64,000 nt of DNA from Roridomyces roridus. Lineage: Eukaryota > Basidiomycota > Agaricomycetes > Agaricales > Mycenaceae. The notes under the pieces are model-generated. The model was given only the letters and a program-made list of their open reading frames with translations, ran no database searches and had not been told where the DNA came from. The stretch spans positions 1,116,001-1,180,000 of the forward strand of contig JARKIF010000002.1 of NCBI GenBank assembly GCA_029378245.1. The letters run 5' to 3'. Shown one piece after another: positions 23,114-34,304 of the stretch. The number at the start of each line of letters is the position of its first letter. The stretch's first letter is position 1. A program made the translations under genes and the position numbers.

Positions 23114-23295
23114 AGGGCATACTCGTCCACCGTCCCCTTGGGAATGGTATACAGTTTTACGAATAGTTCCATACTAACGGGTATTGGGTTCAGAACATTA
23201 TAGTATGGAATTATAACTGCCGTGATCAAGTGATTGTCTAACGACGAAATTCAGACACATCGTCGTCCATCTCAAACTCCAACAAGCAACGTTTA

Positions 23296-23995
23296 CTATT
23301 TAGCCTGTTTGCTCCAATCCTTCCACTCCTCGTCTGAGTTTTGAACACTCTGAAGCGTCTGCACATCGAACCTATCGCCCGCCCAAATAAGGTCACCCAA
23401 CCCAAGGCTCTCGGCGTCGTCCGTGAGATCCAGGCCCCGACTATCTTCAGGCGCGACAACCTTATCCGAGCGCGCATACCATTTTTTCGTGAGGTTGTGA
23501 ACGACCCAGACTTTGTCCACAGGGAACAACGCGTCTTGGTCACCTTGATGCTCATACCCGGGGAGGTTGACGTGCTTGAGGTTGTCGAACGCGTAGTAGA
23601 GCGCGTCGGTCGAAGAGTCGCCGTCGGGGAATGCGGAGAGGACGTCGACAGGGAAGACGTCTTCGGCGGAACCGCTGTATTCGTTCACGATGAGGATGCG
23701 ATCATTGGCCCAATGGCCGACAGGGACGCGCGTGGTTTTCACACTCCGGTGGGGCAATGGAGATGATGGCCTGAAGGGAGGAGGAGGAGGGGCTGGTTGA
23801 CCGTCGACTGGGATGGTGAAGAACCGGAGGGGGGCGAGAGGCATCGCGCCGATGCACTCTACCATCTGTGTTGGGTGGTATGAGCGACGCGTCGAGACGA
23901 AAAACGCTGGCGGGACGCACCTTGTAGCCAAAGCCTGTCTCAGACGCGACGACGACTTCGCGCTTGTCGAGGTTAATGAGGGCAAATCCAGCCAT
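23296..23995 (-). CDS. Uncharacterised family X protein, copy 2 (C-terminally shortened)
   Basis: Two exons (23995-23921 and 23865-23296) encode about 214 residues beginning MAEFALINLDKREVVVASE. It shares with copy 1 the GQPAPPPPPF run, DRILIVNEYSGSA, HVNLPGYEHQGDQD, WVVHNLTKKWYARSD, LGLGDLIW and AGDRFDVQTLQSVQ. Two changes suggest decay. The reading frame ends early at DWSKQAK, while the expected tail EMDDDVSEFRR remains readable in another frame downstream. The TATA-containing promoter block seen at copies 1 and 3 is absent just upstream. It may be transcribed weakly or not at all. Confidence 0.7.
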
Positions 23996-24552
23996 GGTGG
24001 TGGTTTGTGGACGTGGAGACAAAGTGGACAAGACAAACACGTCGCGTCAAGCCGGACTCAAAACCGTACCTTCCACAAGAAAGTGAAGGGAGGGATTTGA
24101 TTGCTCATCGTCATAAACAACACATACAGATTCTCGCCAGCAAGGTAAGGTGGGATCAGGAGGGGTTGAACCGCATCTTTCTTCGCTGCGTTGTTTGCAA
24201 GTTGTCTGGGCTTACACTCCGGAAAATGCGAACGTTGGCGCCAGCTTGTTCGAAGCATAGGCATGGACTCGAATACCCTCCGCCTTCCAGTCTGGGTACC
24301 CCACAATCTTCGCCTTGTCGTTCGTTGTTGCCACATAAAAGAAAAAAAAACCCCCCCGGTGTTGTCCGAGTGCGTTCAGTGGTAGAATACCGTAAATGGC
24401 CTCAAAGCGTAGGTCTTGATCTCCTCAGGTCCCGTTAGTTCAATTGTTGGATACAGCAGAGTCTAGACACGAATCCGATAAGTAGACGCACAGGGAGGGC
24501 CTGAAGCTTCCTGGCCGAAATCAACGCCATCCCAATCTCTTCCTGCAAATAC
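23996..24552. other. Region between family X copy 2 and the ADH fragment
   Basis: The first 60 nt retain part of the family X upstream block (CGACGTGTTTG on the minus strand) without the TATA segment. The rest holds no recognisable gene. A run of A then C near 24343-24357 may mark an insertion junction. Confidence 0.4.
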
Positions 24553-24825
24553 TTATCGTACAACCGTGTCCGAGTCGCCTCCGCACAAAGCCGACGAGGT
24601 CCCCGAGCTCCAATTCCGTGACTTTCTCGCCCATATGCTCGACGATACCCACGCCTTCGTGCCCGGGCGTTTGTAGTGCTCGTCCGTAGGACCGTACCGC
24701 AGGCGGCAGATGCCCGAGTGCGTTATTTTGATTTTAATTGGACTTGACTCCCTGTGGGCGGAAGGAGACTCGTCGTGGATTCGATGATGCTGTCGTTGGC
24801 GGAGCCCTTCAAGACGGTGAAAAGA
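24553..24825 (-). pseudogene. Fragment of a zinc alcohol dehydrogenase gene
   Basis: Reading leftward from about 24825, all in broken frames: TVFKGSANDSIIES, then IKIKITHSGIC, TDEHYK, VGIV-like and ELGDLVGF-like pieces of the ADH N-terminus. Several frameshifts make it non-functional. It lies between family X copy 2 and a SINE-like repeat, the mirror image of the order at 7-10 kb. Confidence 0.75.
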
Positions 24826-24839
24826 CGGTGAATGTAGAA

Positions 24840-25640
24840 AGCGACAAGGCGTCACGAGACCACGTGATCGCGGTAACGTGTCATCCTTCCCCGGGCCGGC
24901 CCCCACAGTGACACTTGATATCTCCGACTCTCATCACAGCCTGAGGCTGCACCATCTTCTCCTCAACCGACTCGGAGGGGTAGATGTGCAGCCCGGTACC
25001 GCGGAGGAACAGCGTCGTCTCTCTACCCGATCGGGTGACCGAGTCCCACCCTGCTGCAACAGCACCGTGACACTGCAGCGTACGTGCACTTAGCCAAGTT
25101 CACTTGACATGTTTTCATGGCTCCTTGGCTGAGTTGTACAAAGCTCCTGCAACTCGGCCCCCTCTCTCGCAGAGGTGATGGGTTCGAATCCCTAAGGACG
25201 CACAATTCTGGGAGGTCCTCAAGAGACCTCTCAAGAATGAAGACCTCAAGCGAGAAGACCTCAAGAATGAAGAAAGAAGACCTCAACAACAAGAAAGAAG
25301 ACTCGAAGACAGAAGACCTCAAAAGTGAAGAATGAAGACTTTAAGAATTCAAGACGCTTCAAGAACAGGTAAGTATAAGGTAAGTCGTTTCCTTTTGTCA
25401 CTTTTTCATTCCATCGAATATTAACTGGCGGCCATTGGACACACGCATTTCTCCCCAAAGTTCCCATTCGATTTATAAGAAAGAAGACCTCAAGAAAGAA
25501 GAAGGAAGACCTCCAAAAATGAAGACTTAAACCCAACTTCAACCCTCACGAAACTCGACGCTTCAAGAAGGAACAGGTGAGTCGTTTCTTTTTGCAACTT
25601 TTCGTTCGATCGAACACTAACTGGCTGCCGTTGGACGATA
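24840..25640 (+). mobile_element. SINE-like tRNA-derived repeat, copy 3
   Basis: This copy shows the layout best. The 5' block (24860-25118) includes GGGCCGGCCCCCACAGTGAC. The tRNA-like core (25119-25202) has A-box-like TTGGCTGAGTTG, B-box GGTTCGAATCC with a GGG/CCC stem, and a long variable arm (CCTCT-loop-AGAGG), so it resembles a Leu- or Ser-type tRNA. The tail is GAAGACCTC repeats. The 3' block (AAGTCGTTTC...ATCGAA...TAACTGGCGGCCATTGG) appears twice, at about 25380-25440 and 25570-25640, which suggests a partial duplication. Confidence 0.8.
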
Positions 25641-26064
25641 GAACACCCGCATCTTTCCTCACTTCATCCGCACTCTTGCACATATCCGCACGGTACCCAG
25701 CCGCCTGTTCCTAAATCTCATTTGAAGAGGTCACACAGCACCGGGGAAACTCTTTGATCGCCTCAAACGATCCCCAGGCCCTAAACTCTGCGTCCCAAGC
25801 CGCCTGCTCACTATGCTAACGAGTATTCGCCGCAATCTGAATGTACTCGAGGATTTGATTCACTTTGCTGCAGCTAAAGCGATACTGATCCAATACTGAT
25901 CATAGCTTCGAGTTGCCGAGTAAGTAAGAGGGAAAGTTCCAGTGCTCGGACGTGACAGTTGGGCGCGGTCCCATTCAGGTCGCTGATAGCCCGTTTGGCC
26001 TTTTGGGAGAATGCGCCGGATTCAAAGCTTACATTTAGTGAATACAACTTGGCTGCGTCGTAGT
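25641..26064. other. Intergenic region
   Basis: No gene or repeat is recognised here. Confidence 0.4.
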
Positions 26065-26565
26065 TCACGGCCGCTCGTATACAATCATTTCCGCCTCCAG
26101 CTCGACGAGAACCTTCTCGGTCTCCTCCCAGGGAACGCCGAATCGTTCGGAATTGAAGCGACTAGGATAATGAGCACTTGAGACGGTGTGAAAGAAGAGA
26201 GTGGCGCACCAAGCATGTAGTTCCTTCCCCTCCTGCTCGTTCTGCTTCAAGAGACCCGCCACTGCCGTGCGCGTCGCTTTGAGAATCTCATCTGCAGGAT
26301 CTACGCGCCGACCATAATCCTTCGAGGTGAACAAACAGGCGACGTCGTGCGTCTCGCCCCGAATGAGGAGACATGTCCCGAGCAATGCCTCGCCGTGTTC
26401 CTTGCAGGTGTCGTTGTACGTCACGAAGGCGTCGGGGTAGCGTTCTTTGAAAGGCACTGCGATGCCAGAGCCCCATGATCCCCTCGTATTGCAGGCGTGT
26501 ACCAGGATAGAGTTGGGCGGGGCAGCGAAGATGTCGGCTTTGACGTGGGTGATTTTGCTGGACAT
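26065..26565 (-). CDS. Macro-domain protein, Poa1-like ADP-ribose phosphatase
   Basis: Two exons joined across a 48-nt intron (26162-26209) encode about 150 residues, the usual size of a single-domain macro protein. Starting at MSSKITHVKADIF, visible motifs are VHACNTRGSWGSGIAVPF (the Asn-containing loop and glycine-rich loop that bind ADP-ribose), HGEALLGTCLLI, VACLFTSKDYGRR and, after the intron, SERFGVPWEETEKVL. These match fungal Poa1 proteins, which remove the 1''-phosphate of ADP-ribose produced during tRNA splicing. Start 26565 is preferred over 26586 because the family normally begins close to the first strand. The protein has no targeting signal. Confidence 0.88.
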   Translation of the reverse strand: MSSKITHVKADIFAAPPNSILVHACNTRGSWGSGIAVPFKERYPDAFVTYNDTCKEHGEALLGTCLLIRGETHDVACLFTSKDYGRRVDPADEILKATRTAVAGLLKQNEQEGKELHAWCATLFFHTVSSAHYPSRFNSERFGVPWEETEKVLVELEAEMIVYERP

Positions 26566-27121
26566 GGTGCGAAGGAGACGAGTCATCCGATTGTTCAGTC
26601 AACAATTCAGCTCTGTCATTCAATTCTTCGAAGCTGCTGTGGGTGGAATTCGAAGAGGTGGTGAGAGTTGTGGACAAGAATAAGAGAAACGGTCCGTCAC
26701 ACAGCTTCTGCCGATGCCAGCCTTGCTCACAAGCCACCACCATGTGCTCTCCCTGCTTAGACGTTGGGACGCTATCTTGCACCTTTTCTCACTCAGAGGT
26801 CATTGGAACCATTGGAACCATTGGAACCCTGGCCGACATCTGGGACCTTGGAGTAACCCCCGAAAATCGAGGCCCTTCCTCAATCTGGAGCAATCCGGCA
26901 CCGATGCCCAATCCCCTGGGGTTGCAGCTGCCGGCATTAGAATCGCACTCTTATCGACCTGCGACGCTCTAGAAAATTGGGAATCATGCAGAGGCTATCA
27001 CAAGACACTCGTTGACGCGCTCGCGATGGGGCATGCGCTCCGCCTTCTATTCCATTGACCATGTGCTTCCAATCTGCGAAGCTCGTTTAAAATGCATGAC
27101 GAAACGCGTCGATATCTGACC
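26566..27121. other. Intergenic region between divergent genes
   Basis: Shared upstream region of the macro-domain gene (minus) and the GH92 gene (plus). It contains three tandem copies of the 9-bp unit ATTGGAACC near 26802-26829. No gene is visible. Confidence 0.45.
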
Positions 27122-30100
27122 ATGGCCAACCTCCTTCTCCTCACCGCCGCAGGTCTCCTTTGGACTGCGCGCGCACAACCAGCGCCATCCGTACAGGCAG
27201 GCATTGCCGCCGCCATCAAGAATGCCGCCAACGCAACTGGGCCGTTGGATTATACGGCCTTTGTCAACCCCTTCATCGGAACGGGTATGTCGTTTCCCTG
27301 CCTGCCTCCGGTCCATGGTATAACATGTCCTAGACAACTTTGGGGATGTCTGCCCCGGTGCCTCCATCCCTTTCGGAATGGTGCGGCATCCATCAAGTAC
27401 CACAAGTTGTTGCTGACCTCCTCCTCAGGTCAAATTCTCGACCGATCTTACGGGTTACGCGCCCGCAGGTTCGTTTACCTCACCTTGCCTCGCCCGACCC
27501 TTATTTGCCACGCAGGATACGTCACCGACCCGACGCAGTCCATCCGTGGTATCAGTCCCCTGCACGACAGCGGCACTGGCTCCTCCCTGGGCACCTATGG
27601 CAACTTTGAGATCATGCCCCTCCTCTGTCCGAAGGGATTTGACACCTGCACCACCCGTCTCGTAACCCGCGAACGGAAGCGCAAGAACAACACCGATGGT
27701 ACGCGCTCCAAAGGACCCGCATTCCTATTTGACGTGTTTTCAGTGGCCTCGCCTGGATACTTTGCGCAGACGATGAACAATAACATCAAAATGGAGGCGA
27801 CCGCGACGCGTCGTGCGGGCCTGGAGCGTTTCACTTTCCCCAAGGGCTCTGGCAAGCCGTATTTCGTCCTCGATCTCACCAACGACCTACCGAATTCCTT
27901 CGCTGGGGGTACAATGGACATCGATCCGGACATGGGGCGGATCACAATCGGCGGATTATGGGGCTCAAGGTACCGTTTCCTTCCTTTGACAACTTGCTGC
28001 TGTTAACGCGGTGTGTACAGCTTCGGGCCGGGTTCTTTCAATTACCAAGCATTCGCATGCTACGACATTCTGGACGGCGGCGCCCAACAGCTGAGTGAGT
28101 ATGGCCTGTGGTCGGGAAATCCGTAAGTTGTTCTGGGATCCCAAGTAACGCCTGTTCATCTTGAATAGATATGGAATGGACACCAAGAACCTCGGCGCCA
28201 CGCATCTCAATCTCACCTTCAACTTGATCGGCGACCACTACGAGTACGGCGCGCTCTTCTCGTACGACGGCGAGCCAGAGGAGATCATCATCCGTGTCGG
28301 CGTCTCGTTCGTCTCTGCCGATCAGGCTTGCTCCAATGCGGAATCTGAAGTGGGCGGCTCGACGTTTGAGGACATCGAGGCGCAGGCCAAGGCGTTGTGG
28401 AACGAGAAGCTTTCAAAGATCGAGATTGACGTGCCGAATACGCCGGCCAATGTCACTGAGCTGCTGTACAGCTCATTGTATCGTGCCTCCCTCACTCCCG
28501 TCAGTGACTCTTTCATTTGTCTACCGTCACCATCCTCTGATAAGACTTTTCGAAGAACAATGCTACCGACGAGACGCAAGGTGTCTTCGCGGGCACTAGC
28601 TCATTCTACTTTGACTCCTTGTACTGCAGCTGGGACACGGTAAGCCCTGCTCACACCCCGTTATCTGCACGAGCTCATCCTGCCCATACAGTTCCGCACA
28701 TTTTACCCCTTGATGTCGCTCCACTCTCCCGTCGAGTTTGCCCAGATTGTGGACAACTACATCGACGGCTGGCGCAAGAACGGGTGGATGCCCGAGTGTC
28801 GGGCGAATAATCTGCCTGGGTGGACTCAAGGAGGGTCCAGCGGAGACGTGATCGTGGGACACTTTGCGACTCACTACCATAACGAGGCTGCCGCCCTCGG
28901 TATCGATTTGGAGGAGCTGTATTCCGCTGCGTGGACGGACGGCATGGTCAATCCTCCCGAGTGGGATATACAGGGTCGGCAGTCGAATGTGTACAAGTGA
29001 GTGGCATGTGTGTGTGGCTTGTGTGTATCCTGATTTCATTACGTCAGCCAATACGGCTTTGTCCCCTTCGCTGTCTTGGACCCGTCGAGTACGGGTCGTC
29101 AGACGAGGGAGGGAAGCAGGACTATCGAGTATGCGTTTGAGGATTTCGCCATCAGGCAGATTGCTCAGCTGCTTGGCAAGACTGATGACGAGGCGCTCTT
29201 TGCTAATCGGTCCCTGGTAAGTCCTTCTTTGCCGTGTGGAAGTCATGTTAACGCGTGAACAGAACTACCGCAATGTTTGGTAGGCTCTTTACATGCAGCG
29301 CCTTTTGTCTGTACATCTGATCGATTCTTTCAGGGACCCTACGGTGGTCAGCGATGGCTTCAAAGGCAGGGACTTTACGAGTCGAGTATCTACATTCTGC
29401 TTACACGACGTTGTTAGGATTCGCACAAAAGCGGTTCACCGACGGTGAGGGACTGTTTTTCTCTCCGCTGCCCGAAATCTCACCTGGATTTCAGGGAAAT
29501 TCAATTTCACTAACCCCACGCACTGCTCGCCGGTCGACAATGTCACCACGGAGTGCTCGTTGCAGGGTGATAACACTAATGGGGTACGTCTCTGCGCTCA
29601 TCAGTTATTCAGCTGACCTTTCGTAGTTCTACGAGTCTTCCTCCTGGGAGTACTCTTGGTTTGCGCCTCACGACACGGCGCACCTTATCGAGCTCATGGG
29701 CGGTAATGCCACCTTCATCAGCCGGTTAGATCACTTCTTCAAGGCTGGGTACTTTAACGTGGGGAATGAGCCCTCGTTCCAGGTGTGTAGTTGTAGCCTT
29801 TCAATGCTGGTCGAGTCTGACTTTCTTTCAAGACCCTATTGGATACCATTACGCCAGTGAGTCGTGCTTGTCGCTTCGCAAGCCCCCATCTCATATTCTC
29901 TAGACCGCCCAGCACAGAGTGTGGATCGTGTCCGGCAGGTGGTCTTTGAGAATTTCGATATCAGTGAGACCCCACTGCCTCTCCTGGTGAAGTATTGACG
30001 CTCTGCCCAGCTCCGGCCGGTCTTCCTGGAAATGACGACCAAGCAGCCATGGCGTCGCTCTTATCCTTCCACCTACTGGGCCTGTACCCAGTCCCATCGA

Positions 30101-30423
30101 CGACACAATACCTCGTCCTCTCCCCCTTCACACCCCAGTACACAATCCACAACTCGTACCTGGACGTCTCCACGACTGTCACCACAGTGGGCTTCAACTC
30201 CAAGTCGGTGCAAAAGACCATCCCCGCGGGCGTCGCCGCGTACGTTGCCAACGTGACTGTCAACGGTGTCGCCTCTGGACGGTGTCATTTTGACTTTTTC
30301 GACGTCTTCCGTGTGGGTGGCAATGTTACTATCGAGCTAACGGCGGATAAGGATGAGGCGAATGATTGTCTTGGGAATGTGCCCGAGAGTTTGTCAACGG
30401 GCGGGTTCTCGGCTGCGAGATGA
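27122..30423 (+). CDS. Secreted GH92 alpha-1,2-mannosidase
   Basis: About 18 exons. Start chosen at ATG 27122, giving the signal peptide MANLLLLTAAGLLWTARAQ; an upstream ATG at 27092 would spoil it. Glycoside hydrolase family 92 motifs in order: VNPFIGT with DNFGDVCPGASIPFG, ISPLHDSGTGSSLGTYGNF, FDSLYCSWDTFRTFYPL, GDVIVGHFATHYHNEAAALG, YESSSWEYSWFAPHD and AGLPGNDDQAAMASL. The family cleaves alpha-mannosides with calcium, usually from N-glycans or fungal mannans. Two oddities: one intron near 29366 seems to use a GC donor (AAAG|GCAGGG), and the junction at about 29780-29832 is one base out of frame. The frame is restored if ACCCTATT had one more C, giving TPIGYHYANRP. This is either a real frameshift in a C run or an assembly error. 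Confidence 0.88.
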
Positions 30424-31123
30424 GGAAAGGAAGAAGATGGTTTAGTGGATAATGGGCTAACTGGCATGAATGTATGAATAAAGCAAATCAAATAACCAGT
30501 TGGAATTTTGGACCAAGTACTCGAGTCGCATCAAGTCAAGTGTCGCATCAAGTGATGCGCCAATTGATGCACATCAAAGGCTCTTATCTTCGACCTTGAC
30601 AATTCCAAGTGGCAAAGAGTGTCACAGCCCGCCACGCCTCCTTAACTCGCCGCTCAAAGTTCCAATCGGAATCAAGTACTATCCTCCCGTCGAACCCACC
30701 GGGGTCCGGCTTTAGGCATGCTTAAGCTTTTGCAGACGCGCTTCGGGTGGACTGCGGTGGACTATCTGGGTATCCATGATTCAAGCACGATTTTCGCAAG
30801 GGCAGGCGTGGGTCCCCACCTCGGCTGTTGCTCTTCAATGACCAAAATGCGCCCTCGCTGACCAACTCGGAGGTTTTGTGAGCATAGCTTAGTCACTCAT
30901 TCGGTCAGTCCACCGATTCGACTTGGATCTGCGTTCTGATTTGGCAGACTCTCCCAGGTACAGTAGTGGACCGTTTCACGCCGAGGCTTGCAAATCCGTT
31001 AATGGCAAATTGCTGAGTGAGCGTTCTGAATATTCGTTCAGAATTGTAATCCTTCAGTATGCATATGTACGTCAGGATAGGCACCTATAAAGATGGGCCT
31101 TGCATCCATGTTCGTCCTCAACA
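30424..31123 (+). other. Intergenic region with TATA box
   Basis: No gene is visible. TATAAA at 31086-31091 lies 33 nt before the next ATG, that of the first MBL gene. Confidence 0.5.
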
Positions 31124-32445
31124 ATGTTTCTCTCATTTTTATTCCTCTTCCTCCTGGTTTCCGCCACCAGCGCGTCCCGCAATCATCTGGGCATTCCGAA
31201 ATCCAATGCGCTCGTCACCGTCAAAGCTTTCGACCTCGGGAGCCTGACAGTGGTGAACTCGTCACAAATCGCCATCTCACCCGTACTCCCTGGGCAAGAG
31301 AGCGTCGAGTTTCCGATGTTTGCCTTCCTAGTCGAGCACCAGGCGACGCAGAAACGGATCATGTTCGATCTGGGCATACGCACAGACGTGGAAAATTTTG
31401 TCCCTAGCCTCTCTGGCATATTTGCGGCTGGTATCTATCAACTGCGTGATAACAAGGATGTCACGGAGGTGCTACAACAAGCTGGTATCAACCTGACCAG
31501 TATAGATACCGTTATCCAGAGGTTAGCTGACTTGCTGGAATATTACAACGACAACTGATCGCTTTTTAGTCATGGTCATTTTGACCACATCGTTCGTCTT
31601 TTCTTGTTGACGTTGCAATATTCTGACTATTCGCCAGGGGGACATGTCCAAATTTCCGAACAGCACCAAGCTCGTTATAGGACCTGGAACGGACACTTCA
31701 ACTTATCCAACTGATCCCAACGCGGTTCATTTAGAGAGTGATTTTGCGTAAGTTTGGATTCATGATTTCCTCAGCCTTTTAATCTCATTCATTTCAGTGG
31801 ACACAATATCACCGAACTCGACTTTACGCATTCAAAACTCGTTTGGCGCTGGACTTTTTCGGGGATGGGAGTTTCTATTTGGTGGACACACCTGGTGTGA
31901 GTGCCACCTTGGAATGTCAAAAGTTAAAACACCTGCTCACACCACTCGAAAAGCACATGTCGGGTCACATCTCCGCCTTAGCCCGCGTTACCCCCACTAC
32001 GTTCGTCGCACTGGGCGGCGACACTTTCCACCATGCAGGCCAAACCCGCCCACGCCCTGAGTTGCAACAAAACTTCCCTTGCCCCGCAGATCTCGTCGAA
32101 GAGCTCAAAACAAGCGTTTCCACCGACTACTTCTGGTCGCCCGACTCGCACATTGGGTCTTTCGACATTCATTCGCGCACGCAGCCGATGCTGGCGATTT
32201 CGAACCTCCCGGGGTCGGTGGAGCAGCTCCCGGCCATCGCGCAGGTGTCGTTGGACAAGATCGCGACGTTCGATGCGGACCCGGATGTTTTGGTGGTTAT
32301 CTCCCATGATATCAGTCATAGGGGCAATCTCCCGACTTACCCCGCGTCGCTAAATGATTGGAAGGCGAAGAATTACAAGGAGAAGACGGTGTGGAACTTT
32401 GCTAACAAGTCGAATCTGGCTTTTCGTTTTGATGTGGTTGCATAA
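31124..32445 (+). pseudogene. Secreted metallo-beta-lactamase-fold hydrolase, copy 1 (frameshifted)
   Basis: Starts MFLSFLFLFLLVSATSAS, a signal peptide. Further on it has AFLVEHQATQKRIMFDLG, the zinc motif SHGHFDHI (HxHxDH) after an intron, DMSKFPNSTKLVIGPGTDTS, then HMSGHISALARV, GGDTFHHAG and VVISHDISH. Compared with copy 2, 13 nt are missing near 31838, between SKLV and ALDFFGDGS, which shifts the frame. Unless an unseen splice restores it, the protein loses its second zinc-binding half. The rest is nearly as conserved as copy 2, so the loss is recent. Confidence 0.75.
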
Positions 32446-32496
32446 AACGTGACGAGTTTGGCATTTGAACCGTGGGAAAGTCTGTGAGGCTCGACA

Positions 32497-32640
32497 ATGT
32501 TCCCCCTCTCTAACCCTCCCCATTCTCGTCCGTTTCACCTCAGCCGGAGCCTCCTTGCACCGTGTCGACAAGCCGCCTTCGTAACGGTCAAAGCGTTCGA
32601 CATCGGCAGCCTGGCGGTTGAATCGTACTCAATACACCGC
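32497..32640 (+). pseudogene. Remnant of a third tandem MBL gene
   Basis: A short open frame gives AFVTVKAFDIGSLAVES, matching ALVTVKAFDLGSLTVVN of the flanking copies, just after a degraded signal-peptide region. Only the 5' end remains. It shows that the array once had at least three copies. Confidence 0.75.
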
Positions 32641-32835
32641 ATGCTGCGGTCACTTTTTTTTGGTGCGCTGACAAGCTGGTTCCGTGACTCATCTGCCGCG
32701 GAGCGTATTTATACTGGTGCGCGGACTTTCTTCATATAGGCTGCGGTGCTGCGGTCTAAATTGGTACAACTCCGACCGATATTGATGAGTGAGCGCTCTG
32801 ATTGTCGTCAGATTTATTCCGGAGCCGAGGGTATG

Positions 32836-32842
32836 TATAAAA
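32836..32842 (+). promoter_or_regulatory. TATA box of MBL gene copy 2
   Basis: TATAAAA lies 41 nt before the ATG at 32883, comparable to the box of copy 1. Confidence 0.5.
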
Positions 32843-32882
32843 GTGGCCTTCTTTTTTATCTCGCCACCCTCAAGTTTCAACA

Positions 32883-34214
32883 ATGTTCCTCTCATCCCTA
32901 TCTTTGTTCCTCCTGGTTTCAGCCGCCAGCGCGTCGCTCGACGATCTAGGCATCCCACAATCCAATGCGCTCGTCACAGTCAAAGCTTTCGACCTCGGGA
33001 GCCTGACTGCTGTGAATGGGACTGGGCTCGTCATCTCGCCTGTACTTCCCGGGCAGCAGACTGTCGAGTTTCCATTGTTTGCGTTCCTCGTCGAGCACAA
33101 CGCGACGCAGAAACGGATCATGTTCGATCTGGGCATGCGCACGGACGTGGAGAACTTTGCACCCAGTATTGCTGAGATGTTTGCGGCTGGAATTTATCAA
33201 CTTGATGATAACAAGGATATCACGGAGGTGCTGCAACAAGCTGGTATCAACCTGACGAGTATAGACACCGTCATCTGGAGGTTCGTTGACTTGCCCGAAT
33301 AAAACAACCACTGACCGCCTTGCAGCCATAGTCATTTTGACCATACTGTTGGTTGTTTCTTGCGGAGCTTGCATATTAATATTCTGACTATTCGTCAGGG
33401 GGACATGTCGAAATTTCCGAACACCACCAAGCTCGTTATAGGACCTGGAACGGACACTTCGACTTATCCAACTGACCCCAACGCGGTTCATTTGGAGAGT
33501 GATTTCGCGTAAGTTTGGAGTCATGTTTGTCTCAGCGTGTTAATCTCATCCGTTTCAGTGGGCACAATCTCACCGAACTCGACTTTACGGATTCAAAACT
33601 TGTCTTCAGCGGACTCCCGGCGCTGGATTACTTTGGTGATGGGAGTTTCTATCTCATGGACACACCTGGTGTGAGTTTACACCTTGACCCGTCAAAACAC
33701 CTGCTCACATGATCGCGAAAAGCACATATCGGGCCACATATCCGCCCTAGCCCGCGTCACACCGACTACGTTCGTCGCACTGGGCGGTGACACTTTCCAC
33801 CACGTAGGCGAAGCCCGCCCACGCCCTGCATTCCAAACCAACTTCCCTTGCCCCGGGCATCTCGTCGAGGAGCTCAAAACTAGTGTTTCAACCGACTACT
33901 TCTGGTCCCCCAATTCCCAGATCGGGTCTTTCGACATCGAGTCGCGCGCACAGCAGATGCTGGCGATTTCAGACCTCCCGGGGTCGGTGTACGAATTTCC
34001 CGTCACTGCGCAGGTGTCATTGGAGAAGATCGCAACGTTCGACGCGGACCCGGATGTTTTGGTGGTTATTGCGCATGATATCAGCCATAGGGCTAATCTG
34101 CCCACTTACCCCGCGTCGCTGAATGATTGGAAGGCGAATGGTTACAAGGAGCAGACGGTGTGGAATTTTGCTAACAAGTCGAATCCCGCGTTTTTGTTTG
34201 ATGTGGTTGCATAA
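32883..34214 (+). CDS. Secreted metallo-beta-lactamase-fold hydrolase, copy 2 (intact)
   Basis: Five exons give a complete frame. The signal peptide MFLSSLSLFLLVSAASAS predicts secretion. The zinc-ligand series of the metallo-beta-lactamase superfamily is present: SHSHFDHT (HxHxDH), DTPGHISGHISAL (third His), GGDTFHH (Asp) and VVIAHDISH (last His). The TPGHxxGH arrangement resembles the lactonase-like branch of the superfamily. Possible substrates are lactones or other esters outside the cell; the sequence does not say which. Four potential N-glycosylation sites (such as NGTG, NATQ and NLTS) fit a secreted protein. Copy 1 lies about 440 bp upstream and a decayed relative is at 61.2-62.2 kb. 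Confidence 0.85.
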
Positions 34215-34304
34215 TTGAAACAGTTGAACCGTGGGAAATGTCATGACAAATAGGGGTGGTTCAAATTAGTGCTACAGTTGAAGGGTATACAAGTAATGAA
34301 GGTA

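Noticed and set aside
24372..24460. tRNA-Gly-like GTTCAGTGGTAGAATACC
   Set aside because: The A-box resembles a tRNA, but no matching B-box with a proper T-stem or acceptor stem follows at the right distance.
25119..25202. Functional tRNA gene
   Set aside because: The acceptor stem pairs over only about 5 bp and the sequence sits inside a repeated element with a tail, so it is tRNA-derived rather than a working tRNA gene.
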